Below are positions 46,785-57,347 of a DNA stretch of 64,000 nucleotides, in pieces. A model generated the notes under the pieces. The model searched no databases. It was not told the origin of the DNA and worked only from the letters and a program-made list of their open reading frames with translations. Positions within the stretch are counted from its first letter, which is position 1, and each line of letters opens with the position of its first letter. Source of the DNA: Asterias rubens (lineage: Eukaryota; Echinodermata; Asteroidea; Forcipulatida; Asteriidae); contig NC_047068.1 in the NCBI RefSeq assembly GCF_902459465.1, positions 13,043,195 to 13,107,194 on the forward strand, read 5' to 3'. The translations under genes and the position numbers were made by a program.

Positions 46785-47524
46785 TAAAGGTATGGACACT
46801 ATTGGTAATTACTCAAAATGTTAGCCTAAAAACTTACTTGGTAACAACCAGGTAACAACCAATGAAGAGCTGTTGATAGTTTAACATTGTGAGAAATGAC
46901 TCCCTCTGAAGTAACAGTTGTTTTCGAGAAAGAAGTACCGGTGTTAGATGCAATTGTGTCCGCCATGCAATACTGTCCGCTCCGGACACTTTTGCATATG
47001 TAATCTTGTCCGGGGCTATGCAAAAACCGTCCGGTGGACATGTACATGACTGTACCATAGATATACCATTGGTCCGTCGACCAATGGCGTTTAATTCACT
47101 GCAAGGACGGTTTTGCACGGGGGCGGACACAACTGCATATGCAAATGTGTCCGGGCGGACACAATTGCATTATGCAGCAGCGTCCGGGCGGACACGATTG
47201 CATATGCAAAACCGTCCGGCGAATATTATTGCATATGCAATAATGTCCTCCGGGTAGTGTTGCATAGAGGACATAATTGCATGCGATACCGGTATTTTGA
47301 TTTCGAGACATTAGAATTAGATTTTGAGGTCCCGAAATCAAGCATCTGAAAGCACACAACTTCGTGTGACCAAGGGTGTTTTTTCTTCCATTATTATCCC
47401 ACCACTTCGACGACCAATATTGAGTTCAAATTTTCATAGGTTTTTTTTATGCACGTTATGTTGAGATACACCAAGTGAGAATACTGGTCTTCGACAATTA
47501 CCAATAGTGTCCAGTGCCTTTAAT
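46785..47524. repeat. MITE family A, copy 8, interrupted by a second MITE
   Basis: CTTTAAAGGTATGGACACTA at the left, TAGTGTCCAGTGCCTTTAA at the right. The interior is split by the element at 46937-47292. The left arm has the empty site (GTGCTTACATG), giving a TTA target duplication. Confidence 0.9.
46937..47292. repeat. MITE family B, copy 1 (nested)
   Basis: Ends ACCGGTGTTAGATGCAATTG and CATGCGATACCGGT are inverse. The interior is a run of GGACACAATTGCATATGCA-like phrases and GTCCGGGCGGAC palindromes, broken by TTGGTCCGTCGACCAATGGC. Other copies are at 48947-49354 and 56147-56643. Confidence 0.88.
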
Positions 47525-47733
47525 GTTTTGCCATGCAATTTGGACGAGAAGCATTCCTGCACGAAAACAGTTACGTAATCATTATTACCATGGCTTTCTG
47601 TCTGTTCTCAGTGCCTATGCACTCCAGTTATGTCAAGAATTAGGCCAACGAGGGCTTTTCTATAGCCTTAATTTCCAACTAATCCGCACGCACTCATAAA
47701 GACTCCCGGGTCAGTAACCCGCATCCCCGGGAC

Positions 47734-47880
47734 GCAATTTTTTTCCCCCAAACGACGTTGCAATATTTTTCTACCCTTTCCGTCAAAATTGGCTCTTTCC
47801 GTCAAAAGTACGTCATAGTGAAATTGGCCTGCTCTTTCACCAAATCATTGCAATGTCGTTTGGGGGAAAAATGATAGCCC
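47734..47880. repeat. Foldback element just outside the right arm
   Basis: TTTTCCCCCAAACGACGTTG..CAAT pairs with ATTGCAATGTCGTTTGGGGG..AAAA. TTTCCGTCAAAA occurs twice in the loop. Confidence 0.7.
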
Positions 47881-48940
47881 CCGGGGACCCGTGGGAAAAA
47901 AGGTCCTCATGGATTCCCTTTTTTAATCGAGTACGATGGGGAACGATGGGGACAAAATTGTTTTTATTTTTATGGATTCCCTTTTTTTAAATCGAGTTAG
48001 AAGGGGGCAAAATCCCCATTGAGAAGCACAGAAAACAAATTGCGGGCCCGTGGAGTCTGGCTCATTTCTGGAAGCATTTCACAAAATTACTCAGGAACGG
48101 TTTAACCGACGCTGAATTAGACTTATTAATATATTTTTCTTTTACTAGTTTACAGGTTAGCCAAACTCATAAATGAGTCAATTCTGACCAAGATTTATTA
48201 AGAATGTGTATCTCTATATTATGCAACTCATCGACTGGTTTCAAGCACTGTGTGCTTCCCTCCATCCTACAATAATGATTAGCCCGGTTTTATTTAAAGG
48301 AATATACAATTATATCTTCAGCCGCACTGAGTTTTTAAGTAACAAAAATCTTCTTCTTCACATCAAACCATTTATATCGGATCCAACGCAAAAAGTAGGC
48401 ACAAATAGTTGAATAAACCATGGAAATATGAACTTCTGATTATGTTCAGTTTTCTTTGATTTTAGCATGTGTATAGATATAGAAATGGATATTATCTGAT
48501 TTTAAAGTTACACGCCTCGATTTTCGGATTATGTTTTTGTTATCTTTGAGCGAATTTTGACATGCCAAGGATAATACAGAGATATGTGTTTGTTTATGGC
48601 TGAAGGAGTGAATATGTGGAAACCTCGACAATAATATCGTTTAAGGTTTTATTTAATCATACATTAATGGCGGGTTTTTTTTCTCGTGCAAAACCTTAAA
48701 TGAAAGCGTGTAGTTTTTCGAGTATATAAAGTATCGCTATTTTAAATTTAAATATCAATTTTGAGTAAAACAAGCCAAAAATAAAACATTAAACAGAATT
48801 TTGCCGGAACAGCAACCGATCTAAGCCAATCACGCGCAATATTTGGTGTGCATGACGCGTCAACAACTTCATACATGTATACCTAGACTTCCTTCAAATA
48901 TTAGTTCACCCAAGACCAACAAATAAAATGGTCAAATGAT
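47881..48940. other. Gene-free stretch
   Basis: Two copies of ATGGATTCCCTTTTTTAA followed by ATCGAGT (about 47910 and 47975), then AT-rich sequence with no coding signal. Confidence 0.4.
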
Positions 48941-48946
48941 CAGTTT

Positions 48947-49354
48947 CCGGTGTCGCATGCAATTATGTCCTCTATGATGCAATACTATCCCGGAGGACAG
49001 TTTTGCATATGCAATAATGTCCGCCGGACGGTTTTGCATTGCAATCGTGTCCGCCCGGACGCTGCTGCATAATGCAAGTGTATCCGCCCGGACACATTTG
49101 CATATATGCAGTTGTGTCCGCTCCCGTGCAAAACCGTCCTTGCAGTGAATTAAACGCCATTGGTCGACGGAATAAGTTCGCCATTTTTTGTTACAAGATA
49201 AGTGCATGTCATGAATGACATGGGAAATGTTCGGCCGTTGAGTATTCGCTGCAATCATAAAATAAGTTTTTGCATAGCCCTGACACGATTGCATATGCAA
49301 AAGTGTCCGGAGCGGACAGTATTGCATGGCGGACACAATTGCATCTGACACCGG
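48947..49354. repeat. MITE family B, copy 2
   Basis: CCGGTGTCGCATGCAATTAT to ACACAATTGCATCTGACACCGG. It contains TTTGCATATGCAAT repeats, CGGACGCTGCTGC and the CCATTGGTCGACGGA centre. Confidence 0.88.
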
Positions 49355-49716
49355 CTACATGCCATCTTAAAAAGGGGTCGGGTCGGGGTGCGTTTTGCCG
49401 ATCGTACGCAAAATCGGCCATTGGTCAGTGATAATCCAATATGGCAAATTCAACAGCACACAAAATGTTCAATTTAATTCAATTTAATTTTGTATTCAAT
49501 TCTTTCAATTCTTTATTCAATTCTTTAATTTTGCGCGTGATTGACTGAAATCGGGTTTTGGAGAAACTTTGATGTAGAAAAAAAATCGCATCTCATCAGA
49601 GAGAGTCCTAAGTGGACGCCATCAAGTTCCCCAAGCGTTCATGCTACAAGGAAAAGATCGTAAACTACTTATTGTAAAACGGTTTTTAAACACAAGTGGT
49701 GGTCGTTCACAAAGAG

Positions 49717-49815
49717 TTAAGACTAGTCTTAACTCGAGTTAGGACGAGTTACTAAGCCATATGTTTTTATATCTGCTTGGACTAGTCCTAAGTTAAGACT
49801 AGTCCTAACTCATTT
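49717..49815. repeat. Palindromic repeat rich in AGTTAAGACTAGTCTTAACT
   Basis: AGTTAAGACTAGTCTTAACT is a perfect 20-base palindrome, followed by CGAGTTAGGACGAGTTA. TTAAGACTAGTCCTAACTC returns about 70 bases later, so the whole folds back on itself. Confidence 0.75.
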
Positions 49816-50314
49816 ATGTAATCGACGGCAGGTAATTACAAAACTACCGAACAAATTCTAAGTGCTCCCAAAATTGCAATTTTTTGTAAGAATGTGCAAA
49901 ACAAGGCCGCCATCGTGATAGAAAGTGTTTTTGTCGTGACGTCAATCATCGTTGCACAGGGTGATCCGGCCTCACTGACGTCCGAGAGCTAGTCAAGCAA
50001 CAACAACAACAACAATTGATTAGTCACTCACGTTTTAAAAGCACAATACAAATTCTATAAAGAGCATGAATTAGTTTATAAGTTCCGCGTAAAGAAACCA
50101 GATCGTTAGCTAAAGTCAGCACCAACAACCCATAAATCATAATAATGTCAAGTATTGTGAGTGAACTGTAGGTGAGTGTGACGGGGCAAAGGGTTATCGT
50201 TCTAACATGTTGACATTAGAATGTAACCAGTAACACCAGGTACACAGAACAGTGTGTTGTGACTGGATACTATCATTGCGCTGTTGGTGTACGTGACCCA
50301 ATTTTCAGTTTGTT

Positions 50315-50510
50315 CATCCAGGCCTGATACTTCACGGAGGCGATTGCCTCCATGCCCCCTGTGGGCATTGCTTTGGTGCCCTAGAAATCCTCCAGTAGAA
50401 ATCATTATAATTTTCCCATGGGTGCTCCATACCAACACGGAGGTACCTCCATGATACGAATAAATGCCTTTATGCCCTTGCCCTTTTAAAAACGAAGAAT
50501 CAAACAGGTA
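50315..50510. repeat. Second copy of the GGCCTGTATGC / AGTATCAGGCC repeat
   Basis: GGCCTGATACTTCACGGAGG, CTTTGGTGCCCT, ATGCCCTTGCCCTTTTAAAA: the reverse of 12265-12432. Confidence 0.65.
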
Positions 50511-50544
50511 TGTTGTGGACGCTACAGCGCGCTGCCCCAGTATC

Positions 50545-50700
50545 ACTCCTGATGGATACAATTTCATAAAGCTGAAAAGCAGGAAATACTGCTTGACAAA
50601 TTTATGCTGAGCAAAAACTGAGTCAGGCACCAACCACAACAATGCAAACTTAATGTAACATGGGCTGGTAACCTGTTTCTGGTAAGTAATACTATTCTGT
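50545..50700. repeat. GGGCCC-type MITE remnant
   Basis: CAATTTCATAAAGCTGAAAAGCAG and CTGCTTGACAAATTTATGCTGAGCAAAAAC blocks of the GGGCCC family. With the repeat at 50315 it makes up most of the 225-aa minus-strand open frame at 50202-50879. Confidence 0.55.
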
Positions 50701-51029
50701 CCTTCGCACAAAAAAAATTGTGGTCCTGCTGCGGACAGCTCGTCCTTAAATTTGTCTAATAGTTTCATTATATGCTTTGGTGAAATTAAATTAATTAGCT
50801 TTCTTATCCACTTGGACCAAATACTTTGAAATGGTGAGCAGGGAACAAGTTCTCTATATAGCATTTTTACTATTGGCAAAGTTATTGATTCCCTTTTTTG
50901 AGGCCGTCAAAAAGATTCCCTTCGAAAATCTAGACAAGGCACCTGTCTAAATTGAAGAAAGTGACTGGCATTGGGGATTCACATATGGATCAATGATCCC
51001 ATTGATGTGCAAATCAATTGGGCCGCCAT

Positions 51030-51049
51030 GGGGGGGGGGGGGGGGGGGG
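51030..51049 (+). repeat. Poly-G run
   Basis: Twenty G residues in a row, directly beyond the stop of the minus-strand frame at 51058-51264. Confidence 0.95.
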
Positions 51050-51057
51050 TTGTAGGG

Positions 51058-51264
51058 TCACTCAAGCACGTCACTGTGTGGTTGTAGATGGTACAGCAGC
51101 AACGTAAATCCTGTACCCCAGCAACAGACGCTATACGCCATTACTGTCTCCGGACTCGCAGGAACAATTTTGTCCACCAAGTTCCCAGGAAATTTATCGT
51201 TTTGAAATAGTGCTATGGAAGTGTACACCGCATCGATATAACTGGTTAATTTAGTGACTTTCAT
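51058..51264 (-). CDS. Possible small divergent protein, 68 aa
   Basis: Read on the minus strand from ATG at 51264: MKVTKLTSYIDAVYTSIALF..FPGNLVDKIVPASPETVMAY..CCWGTGFTLLLYHLQPHSDVLE. One hydrophobic segment (about residues 43-58) could be a membrane helix. I do not recognise the family. In its favour are the mixed, protein-like composition and a start only 70 bp from the oppositely oriented gene at 51335. Against it are the short length and the absence of further exons. Confidence 0.35.
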   Translation of the reverse strand: MKVTKLTSYIDAVYTSIALFQNDKFPGNLVDKIVPASPETVMAYSVCCWGTGFTLLLYHLQPHSDVLE

Positions 51265-51334
51265 GGAGGAATGTTTTTAAGTTGACAATGTTCGTGGGGA
51301 GTTGAAATTTGATCGCTGAAAAACTAAAGCCACC
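51265..51334. promoter_or_regulatory. Possible bidirectional promoter / 5' UTR
   Basis: This 70-bp space separates two divergent ATGs. The plus-strand ATG at 51335 has a near-perfect Kozak context (GCCACCATGA). No TATA box is visible. Confidence 0.3.
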
Positions 51335-51754
51335 ATGAATAAACTCACAGTGAATGTACCTACGGGTCGGCCTGCCGTGGCCCGACACACGCTACAGATA
51401 TCCCTCAACCGTTCCGTACCAGCAGTCACCGATGAGGATATCGACAGGTCCCTGTTTACCTACCCATCCTCATCGTCTCAGAAGAATCGTGTCAGCCCTA
51501 CGATGGCTAGCAGCACCAACGAGTTCGGAACGAGAACACCGAGAGGTGGTCCCCAGTCCCGCGGTAGTCCGGCCGGGGCAAAGATTGTAGACTTCGGGAG
51601 AAATGTGGAGCTTCAGCCGAGGGGAAAGTTTAACGTCAGGGGTGTGGGGGTTGGAGGCTTCTTTCCCCCGGTGAAGTTGAGGACGGGTACGTCTGGAGTT
51701 CGGTTCTCTACATCAGCTGGAAGTACGAGATCGTGTAAATCCGCCATCCATTCG
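51335..51754 (+). CDS. Exon 1 of the 290-aa gene
   Basis: 140 codons ending CKSAIHS at the donor TCG|GTATGT. The exon end and donor are part of a 146-bp tandem duplication, so the same donor sequence recurs at 51901. Reading through gives a stop 32 codons later. Confidence 0.75.
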
Positions 51755-54700
51755 GTATGTATAGTTCCTAGCAACATGCCTGGCAAATTTTCTTTGACAA
51801 AATTGTCGTATCCTGTCCCAACTTTTTCACTTGTTATTAAAATAAATTAGTATCTAATTTACTCAATTGAGTAAAGTTTGGTAAATCCGCCAACCATTCG
51901 GTATGTATTATTCGTAGTTAAAGCAACATGCCTAGCAAACTTTCTTTGCCAAAATTTCCGTATCCTGCCCCAACTTTTTCACTTGTTATTAAAATAAATT
52001 AAAATCTAATTTACTCAATTGAGTAAATTTTGGTACAAATATTACAAATGAAATCGGTGTCACCCATCAACACTTCATTAATCAAATGATCAAAGTTTAT
52101 GAAAGACAATTTTATTACTTTTCTGAAAACGATGGCAGTCTTCATGTAAACAAATGGATTTAAATAAATTAAGTTCCCGGAAGAAACAAATAATAATGCC
52201 TTCAGCAAAAGTTATGCAAAAATAAGTCACTTGGGTTAATATTTTTTTGATGAAATTAAATTTTTAAATTCATTATCTTTACTCATATAACCTCGATATC
52301 TATAAATAAATATTCAATCCGTGTGTTCTAATGAGTAATGATTTAGAAGATGATTTTTACAAGTAGATGAGAAATCAAGAATGCACAATTCTCACTTTCC
52401 CCTGTACATTTAGTAAAATATAATCAATAATTAAGAACAAAGATTACTCAAGTATGCAGTTTATCACACCGGTTTACATACATGTATATAGTATTTTATT
52501 GTAGCTTGTATTGTCCTTATTTATCTTATTTATGTATTTTTGTTTGGGTATTTTGTTTTGCATGAAAGTACTCTCACTTAAAAATAACACTTTATAGACA
52601 GTGGACACTTTTGGTAATTGCCAAAGACCAGTCTTCTCACTTTTAGTATCTCAACATCTGCATAAAATAACAAACTTGTGAACATTTGAGCTCAATTGGT
52701 CGTCGAAGTTGCGAGATAACTATGAAAGAATAAAACACCCTTATCACACGAAGTTGTGTGCTTTCAGATGCTTGATTTCGAGACCTCAAATTCTTAATCC
52801 GAGGTCTCGAAATCAAATTCGTGGAAAATTACTTCTTTCTAAAAAACTACGTCACTTTAGAGGAATCCGTTTCTCACAATCTTTTATATCATCAACCTCT
52901 CCCAATTACTCGTTACCCAGTCAGGTTTTATGCTGATAATTATTTTGGGTAATTACCAATTATTATTGTCCCCTGCCTTTAAACAAAGCCATTTTGATTA
53001 ATCTATAATTGAACTAAACATCTCTACAGAATTATTAAAAACATTCTTTCCAAAGGTATAATGTCATCATCGTTCTTGCAATAAAAACAATCTACCACAC
53101 CGAAACTCCGTAATGTTATATGACGAATACAAGTTTCAATGAAAAATCACCGTCACTGTAAAAATGCTTTGCATAGTTTCACGTCATCATCATTCTTGCA
53201 ATCAAACTAGTAATATACCACACTCTGTTTTGTAATGGCAAGAATAGAAGTTATACCAAAAAAAAAATCGTCGTCACACCAGCTGATAGTTAATTACAGT
53301 ATACAATTTACACAATACAGTAATCATGAAAAATATTGGGCTTCTTTTAGTTTCCGAAATCAAATAATAGTGCCCCATTCCAAGCGAGCACCACCTGTTG
53401 ACCAACATACAGCAATTTCCAGGCAATTTATCAGCATGCTGTCATTAAATGGGTTACATGGTCTCACGCGATCTTGCCCTTGGAAATTGTGTTCACGAGA
53501 GAATGGTGAATGCTCGCACTCCCTCATTTTTAGTGGCACTTTCATTACAAATTTATATTTCTTCCCATTCGTAAGATTTGAAACTTTGCATGGTGGAAGT
53601 ATAACTAAGAGAGAGTTTTATACCGTAAAACCATGTAGATACCTCTGGTTTGAGTCGTGTTGGTTTTGGTGTTACCGCAAACCTCTCTTGGTATTCAAGT
53701 TCGGCAAATTTCTCTTGCATTTGTGCTGTGAATATAATTACTTTTCAATTTATTTAATTCAAAAATGGTTTATTAAATTATATCTCGCAGTTAAAAACTG
53801 CACATGAATTGCACATGTCAACATCATGTTAAAAAAAATTACATCAAATAGTAATTAACAAAGAAAAAGATATCAAACAAGAAATTATTATATACAAATC
53901 TAGTTTTCGAAAACACAACTTCATGCTGGAGCGAAAAGAAAGTATTCACGTTTGAAAAAGAAAAAAAAAACAATCCCTGTAGGACAACACTTGACGTTAG
54001 TTTACGATCAAAATGACATGCACCAAACCAATAGTTAATTTTCAAACCAACAATTCGTCTATTTACTTTTCAATTGAGTTCTATATCTGTCCACTATAGT
54101 ACTATTTAAAGAAATGCACAAACAGAGTGTGAATTGAACATCTTAACTCCAGATGAGCAAATAACGAATTTACATGCAGCTTTTAGCACTTGTTGTGCAT
54201 TGAAACTGGTAAAGCACATTCCATTTCACAACCCATTTAATCGTGACGACACATTTCACCTTTCGCTTGTTGCCACAACTCCGTACAAAGTGGATGTGTG
54301 ACAATGCGGAACCTGTGTTGAGTGGGTATACTTGTCTGTTGTTCATAAGAAAGTATTGGTCATTTGTTTGTTCTGCTCTGGCCGTTTCGATTGTGGATGA
54401 AAGTGCCTACAGCAAGGACTCTCGATTTATGTAGTGGCCCTCTCCGGATACTCATTGTTTGCAATTGGGCTTTGTAGGAAGTCACGACAGAAGAAATTCG
54501 GAGGGACTACTATACTATAAACTAAGGAACTTGGTCCACACTCGGACACTCCGAGGCTCAATTTCATGGTTCTGCTTACCGCGAAATTATGTGCTTACGG
54601 TGCCTGTTAAATTATAGAGGACCTTGCTCCATGGTTAAACCAAACACTATTCTATCAGCCTGAAGCGGTAAGCAGAGCCATTAAATATTAGGCCCATGCT

Positions 54701-57347
54701 CTTTTTATACTCATTCCGAATCACTGGAATGTAGAAAACTTCTGGATGGATCGATTCGGATTGCCCCTTCAGCCTTATTTGGCTTCTTGCCCCTTACCCC
54801 CTCCCCCATTTTGTCCGTAGTGTCCCTCCATCCCAAATCTCAAACTTTTCCCCAAGACTTCTGGCCAACGGATAGAGCAAGTTACTGGGGCGATGTTCTC
54901 CTTTTAGTTCGAAATTTGTACAAATTTCGAGAAAAAAAACAAGTATTTTTCAAAATTTGTCTTTATCGGTTGTCGGCTGATATTGACAAATTTCGAAAAG
55001 GCAGTACATCACCGATAATGAAAATAATCGGGGAAAACAAAAGGTTTTACCCCCAAAAGGGTATGTCACGATTCGGTTCAAAAAGGCCCCTGATTGTACA
55101 ACACCAAATCTAAACGTGATAAAAATGCGACAAAGTCTTTTTATCTTCGATGACTTTTATAATAATATTCACAAATTTTCACATAATTGGGGGTGTGTTC
55201 ATGACATTTGACATAGAAATGTTGCTGGCCAAGAGAGTTAATTTAACTGGTTCTGATTATCCGGCTGTTTTTAGTGTAGAAATTTAATTGTTTTGACCTA
55301 AACTTATAAGGACATGCTTAACATCTTTTGGTAATCGTCAAAGACAATTGCATAAATGACAAACCTGTGAAAATTTGAACTCAATTGGTCGTCGAAACTG
55401 CGAGATAATAATGGGAACACCCTTTTGTCACATGAAGGTTTGCTTTCAGATGCTCAAATTTCGGGGCATCAACATCTCTAATTCTGAGGTCACAAAATCA
55501 AATTCAAAAGTTTTAGTGGAAAACTACTTTCTCGAAATACGTTACTTCAGAGGGAGTCGTCTCTCACAATGTGTTACTACTATCACGCAGCTCTCCATTG
55601 CGTGTTATGCTAACACTTAATTTGAGTTTATAGGGCCCATAGCCTATAGTGTCCACTGCCTAATAACTCTAGCTTCTGCTAGCTAGATGATTGGACATAT
55701 CGAAATTAGCTACTATTTTTTCGTTTTCCTTCTTCTTTCAGAGCCCAGCACCATCCCCGCTCAATGTTGAACTAGCCCCTTCGAAGACTTCCAGGACGGC
55801 GGGAGAGTCTGACCGCCTGGATGCGTCGTCGATGGACCGGGACTGGTCCCCGACGACATCACGGTCAGAGAACCTTGCGAGGACGCATACATTGCAAGAC
55901 AGACCCGGTAATCCTTATAACACAAGAGCTGCTGGTAAGTGTCGTTCGACTAGTTGCCATAACGTAACCCTTCTGTCGACGGCGTAGCCGGCTCCGCCGT
56001 CGTCAGAAGGGTTACGTTATCGCAACTATAGTTGGATATGCTGTTCTAAACGTCCGTAGGTTTAGTCGACAGAAACAAATTGATCAAATTTAAATAAAAA
56101 TTGCGATTTCTGGCATATACATGTATATGACTTTTGGTGAGGACTGCTGGTGTTACATGCAATTATTTTGTTCCTCTATGCAATACTATCCGGAGGACAT
56201 ATGCAATAATGTTCACCGGACGGTTTTGCATATGCAATCGTGTCCGCCCGGACGCTGCTGCATAATGCAATTGTGTCCGCCCGGACATATTTGCATATGC
56301 AGTTGTGTCCGCCCCCGTGCAAAACTGCCTTGCAGTAATTTAAACGCCCTTGGTCGACGGAACAATTTTTTCTTACAATCTAAGTGCATGTCATGAATGA
56401 CATGGGAAATGTTCGGTCGTTGGGTATTCGCTGCAATTATAAAAAAATACGTGACCATTCACGCTGCATACGTAGGTTCAGTGCATGCACGCTCGCTTAT
56501 GCACGCACATATTATACTTGTACAGTCATGAACATGTCTGTCGGACAGTTGTTGCATAGCCCCGGACACGATTGCATATGGTATGCAAAAGTGTCCGTAT
56601 CGGACAGTATTGCATGGCGGACACAATTGCATATGACACCGATCACTTGGTATCTAAGTTACACCCGAGTCGGCCCCGAGTCAGTAGACCCATTATTCGT
56701 GAAACGTAGTTTTTTTTTCAGGTATCAGAATTAAAGAAAACCACGTAAAACTGAGGCTTCGTCTAATTGAAAACAAATTTAAAGATGCAAACGTATTCAT
56801 CTTGAATGTTCGTACTAGTACGGAGATGCATAGTTTAAAGATGCAAATGTCATTACATTGCCCCAGTTACTTGGTCTACAGTTAATCGTGGAGGATGATA
56901 AATTTACAATTTAATGTTTTCATTGTAAACAGGTCTACAGTAGGCTTCCGATCAAGCTACCTGGGATTGTTAACTAAGTGTCATACCAGAGAGAAAACCA
57001 TAGAGCAAGGACTTGCTCTTTGGTCATACAAGTGTCATTAAATCCCCTTCTTTAAAAACAGAAATCTATCTATATTTTCCTCTCCAGCTTCGAGGGAAAC
57101 ACTTTCAATCAAGGAGTCCTCCCCCTCCCCATCTCCGCAGGCCTTTAAATCCGGCAACAACCACACCACTCCTGGAAGCTCAAAATCCGGAACGCCCGAC
57201 CAGCAACGTGCCAGCAAAGACGCAGCGTGGGTGAGATCCTTCAAGGTGAAACAGCGAAGGAACAACAGAGTCAAGGAACTGATGGAGAGTAAACCGGCTG
57301 GACTAGCCCTCACGAGTCCAACCAACATGGGTAGCTCAGTTTGGTGA
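51335..57347 (+). CDS. Unrecognised Ser/Pro-rich protein, three exons, 290 aa
   Basis: Exons: 51335-51754, 55742-55934, 57088-57347; introns GT-AG, phases 0 and 1. The start has an ideal Kozak context (GCCACCATG). The protein is low-complexity: Ser/Thr/Pro/Arg-rich from start to about residue 245, with SSSSQ, TPRGGPQSRGSPAG and SPSPSPQ patches and many potential SP/TP phosphorylation sites. A short ordered-looking stretch is KIVDFGRNVELQPRGKFNVR (about 83-102). The C-terminus (251-290) is AWVRSFKVKQRRNNRVKELM then ESKP..GSSVW, with a basic, possibly helical segment that could bind nucleic acid, tubulin or membrane. No signal peptide or membrane segment. I cannot name a family; a cytoskeletal or ciliary regulator is one guess. 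Coding GC is much higher than in its introns. Confidence 0.75.
51735..52033 (+). repeat. 146-bp tandem duplication across the exon 1 donor
   Basis: TAAATCCGCCATCCATTCGG, CAACATGCCTGGCAAATTTT, CCAACTTTTTCACTTGTTAT and TTTACTCAATTGAGTAAA appear twice with a 146-bp offset and about a dozen differences. Confidence 0.92.
52597..52981. repeat. MITE family A, copy 9 (intron 1 of the 290-aa gene)
   Basis: ACAGTGGACACTTTTGGTAA to TGTCCCCTGCCTTTAA, with the AGACCTCAAATTC/GAGGTCTCGAAATC hairpin. The insertion is in reverse orientation to most other copies, as shown by CAAAGACCAGTCTTCTCAC near its left end. Confidence 0.85.
52985..55300. other. Intron 1 remainder
   Basis: AT-rich. It holds a duplicated phrase GTCATCATCRTTCTTGCAAT (53063 and 53186), a hairpin-like stretch with GCTTACCGCGAAATTA / AAGCGGTAAGCAGAG at 54555-54680 (a GGGCCC-family relative), and a 190-codon open frame at 53235-53807 that I do not accept as a gene. 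Confidence 0.5.
55310..55660. repeat. MITE family A, copy 10, eroded
   Basis: TTTTGGTAATCGTCAAAGAC, GAACTCAATTGGTCGTCGAA, TCAGAGGGAGTCG..CTCACAATGTG and ATAGTGTCCACTGCC follow the family order (reverse orientation). Both ends are damaged. Confidence 0.75.
55742..55934 (+). CDS. Exon 2 of the 290-aa gene
   Basis: Acceptor TTTTCCTTCTTCTTTCAG, then 64 codons (SPAPSPLNVELAPSKTSR..) plus one base; donor GCTG|GTAAGT. Confidence 0.75.
55951..56028. repeat. Third foldback mini-element, 16 bp after the exon 2 donor
   Basis: TAGTTGCCATAACGTAACCC..TTCTG pairs with CAGAAGGGTTACGTTATCGCAACTA. A second inner stem, CGACGGCG / CGCCGTCG, lies in the loop. One mismatch in the outer stem. Confidence 0.9.
56147..56643. 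repeat. MITE family B, copy 3
   Basis: TGGTGTTACATGCAATTATT to GGACACAATTGCATATGACACCG. It is longer than the other copies because of extra sequence at about 56440-56530. Confidence 0.85.
57088..57347 (+). CDS. Exon 3 of the 290-aa gene
   Basis: Acceptor TATATTTTCCTCTCCAG, then ASRETLSIKESSPSPSPQAF and the basic C-terminus; TGA at 57345. Confidence 0.78.

Larger units (their letters stand above)
38712..47735 (-). repeat. Right arm of the giant inverted repeat
   Basis: Reverse complement of the left arm, about 1.2 kb longer because of right-arm-only insertions (46153-46345 and 46785-47524). Substitutions and small indels are scattered along it. The outer edge fades at CCCGGGTCAGTAACCC near 47705-47720. 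Confidence 0.92.

Noticed and set aside
19440-47735. Assembly artefact producing a false palindrome
   Set aside because: Each arm has its own insertions, indels and minisatellite variants, so they are distinct sequences. The exact satellite length could still be misassembled.
50202-50879. 225-codon minus-strand open frame
   Set aside because: Most of it consists of two dispersed repeats (50315-50510 and 50545-50700) that occur elsewhere in non-coding positions.
53235-53807. 190-codon plus-strand open frame in intron 1 of the 290-aa gene
   Set aside because: AT-rich, no recognisable motif, Phe/Tyr/Lys-heavy composition as expected from AT-rich DNA. I could not exclude it completely.
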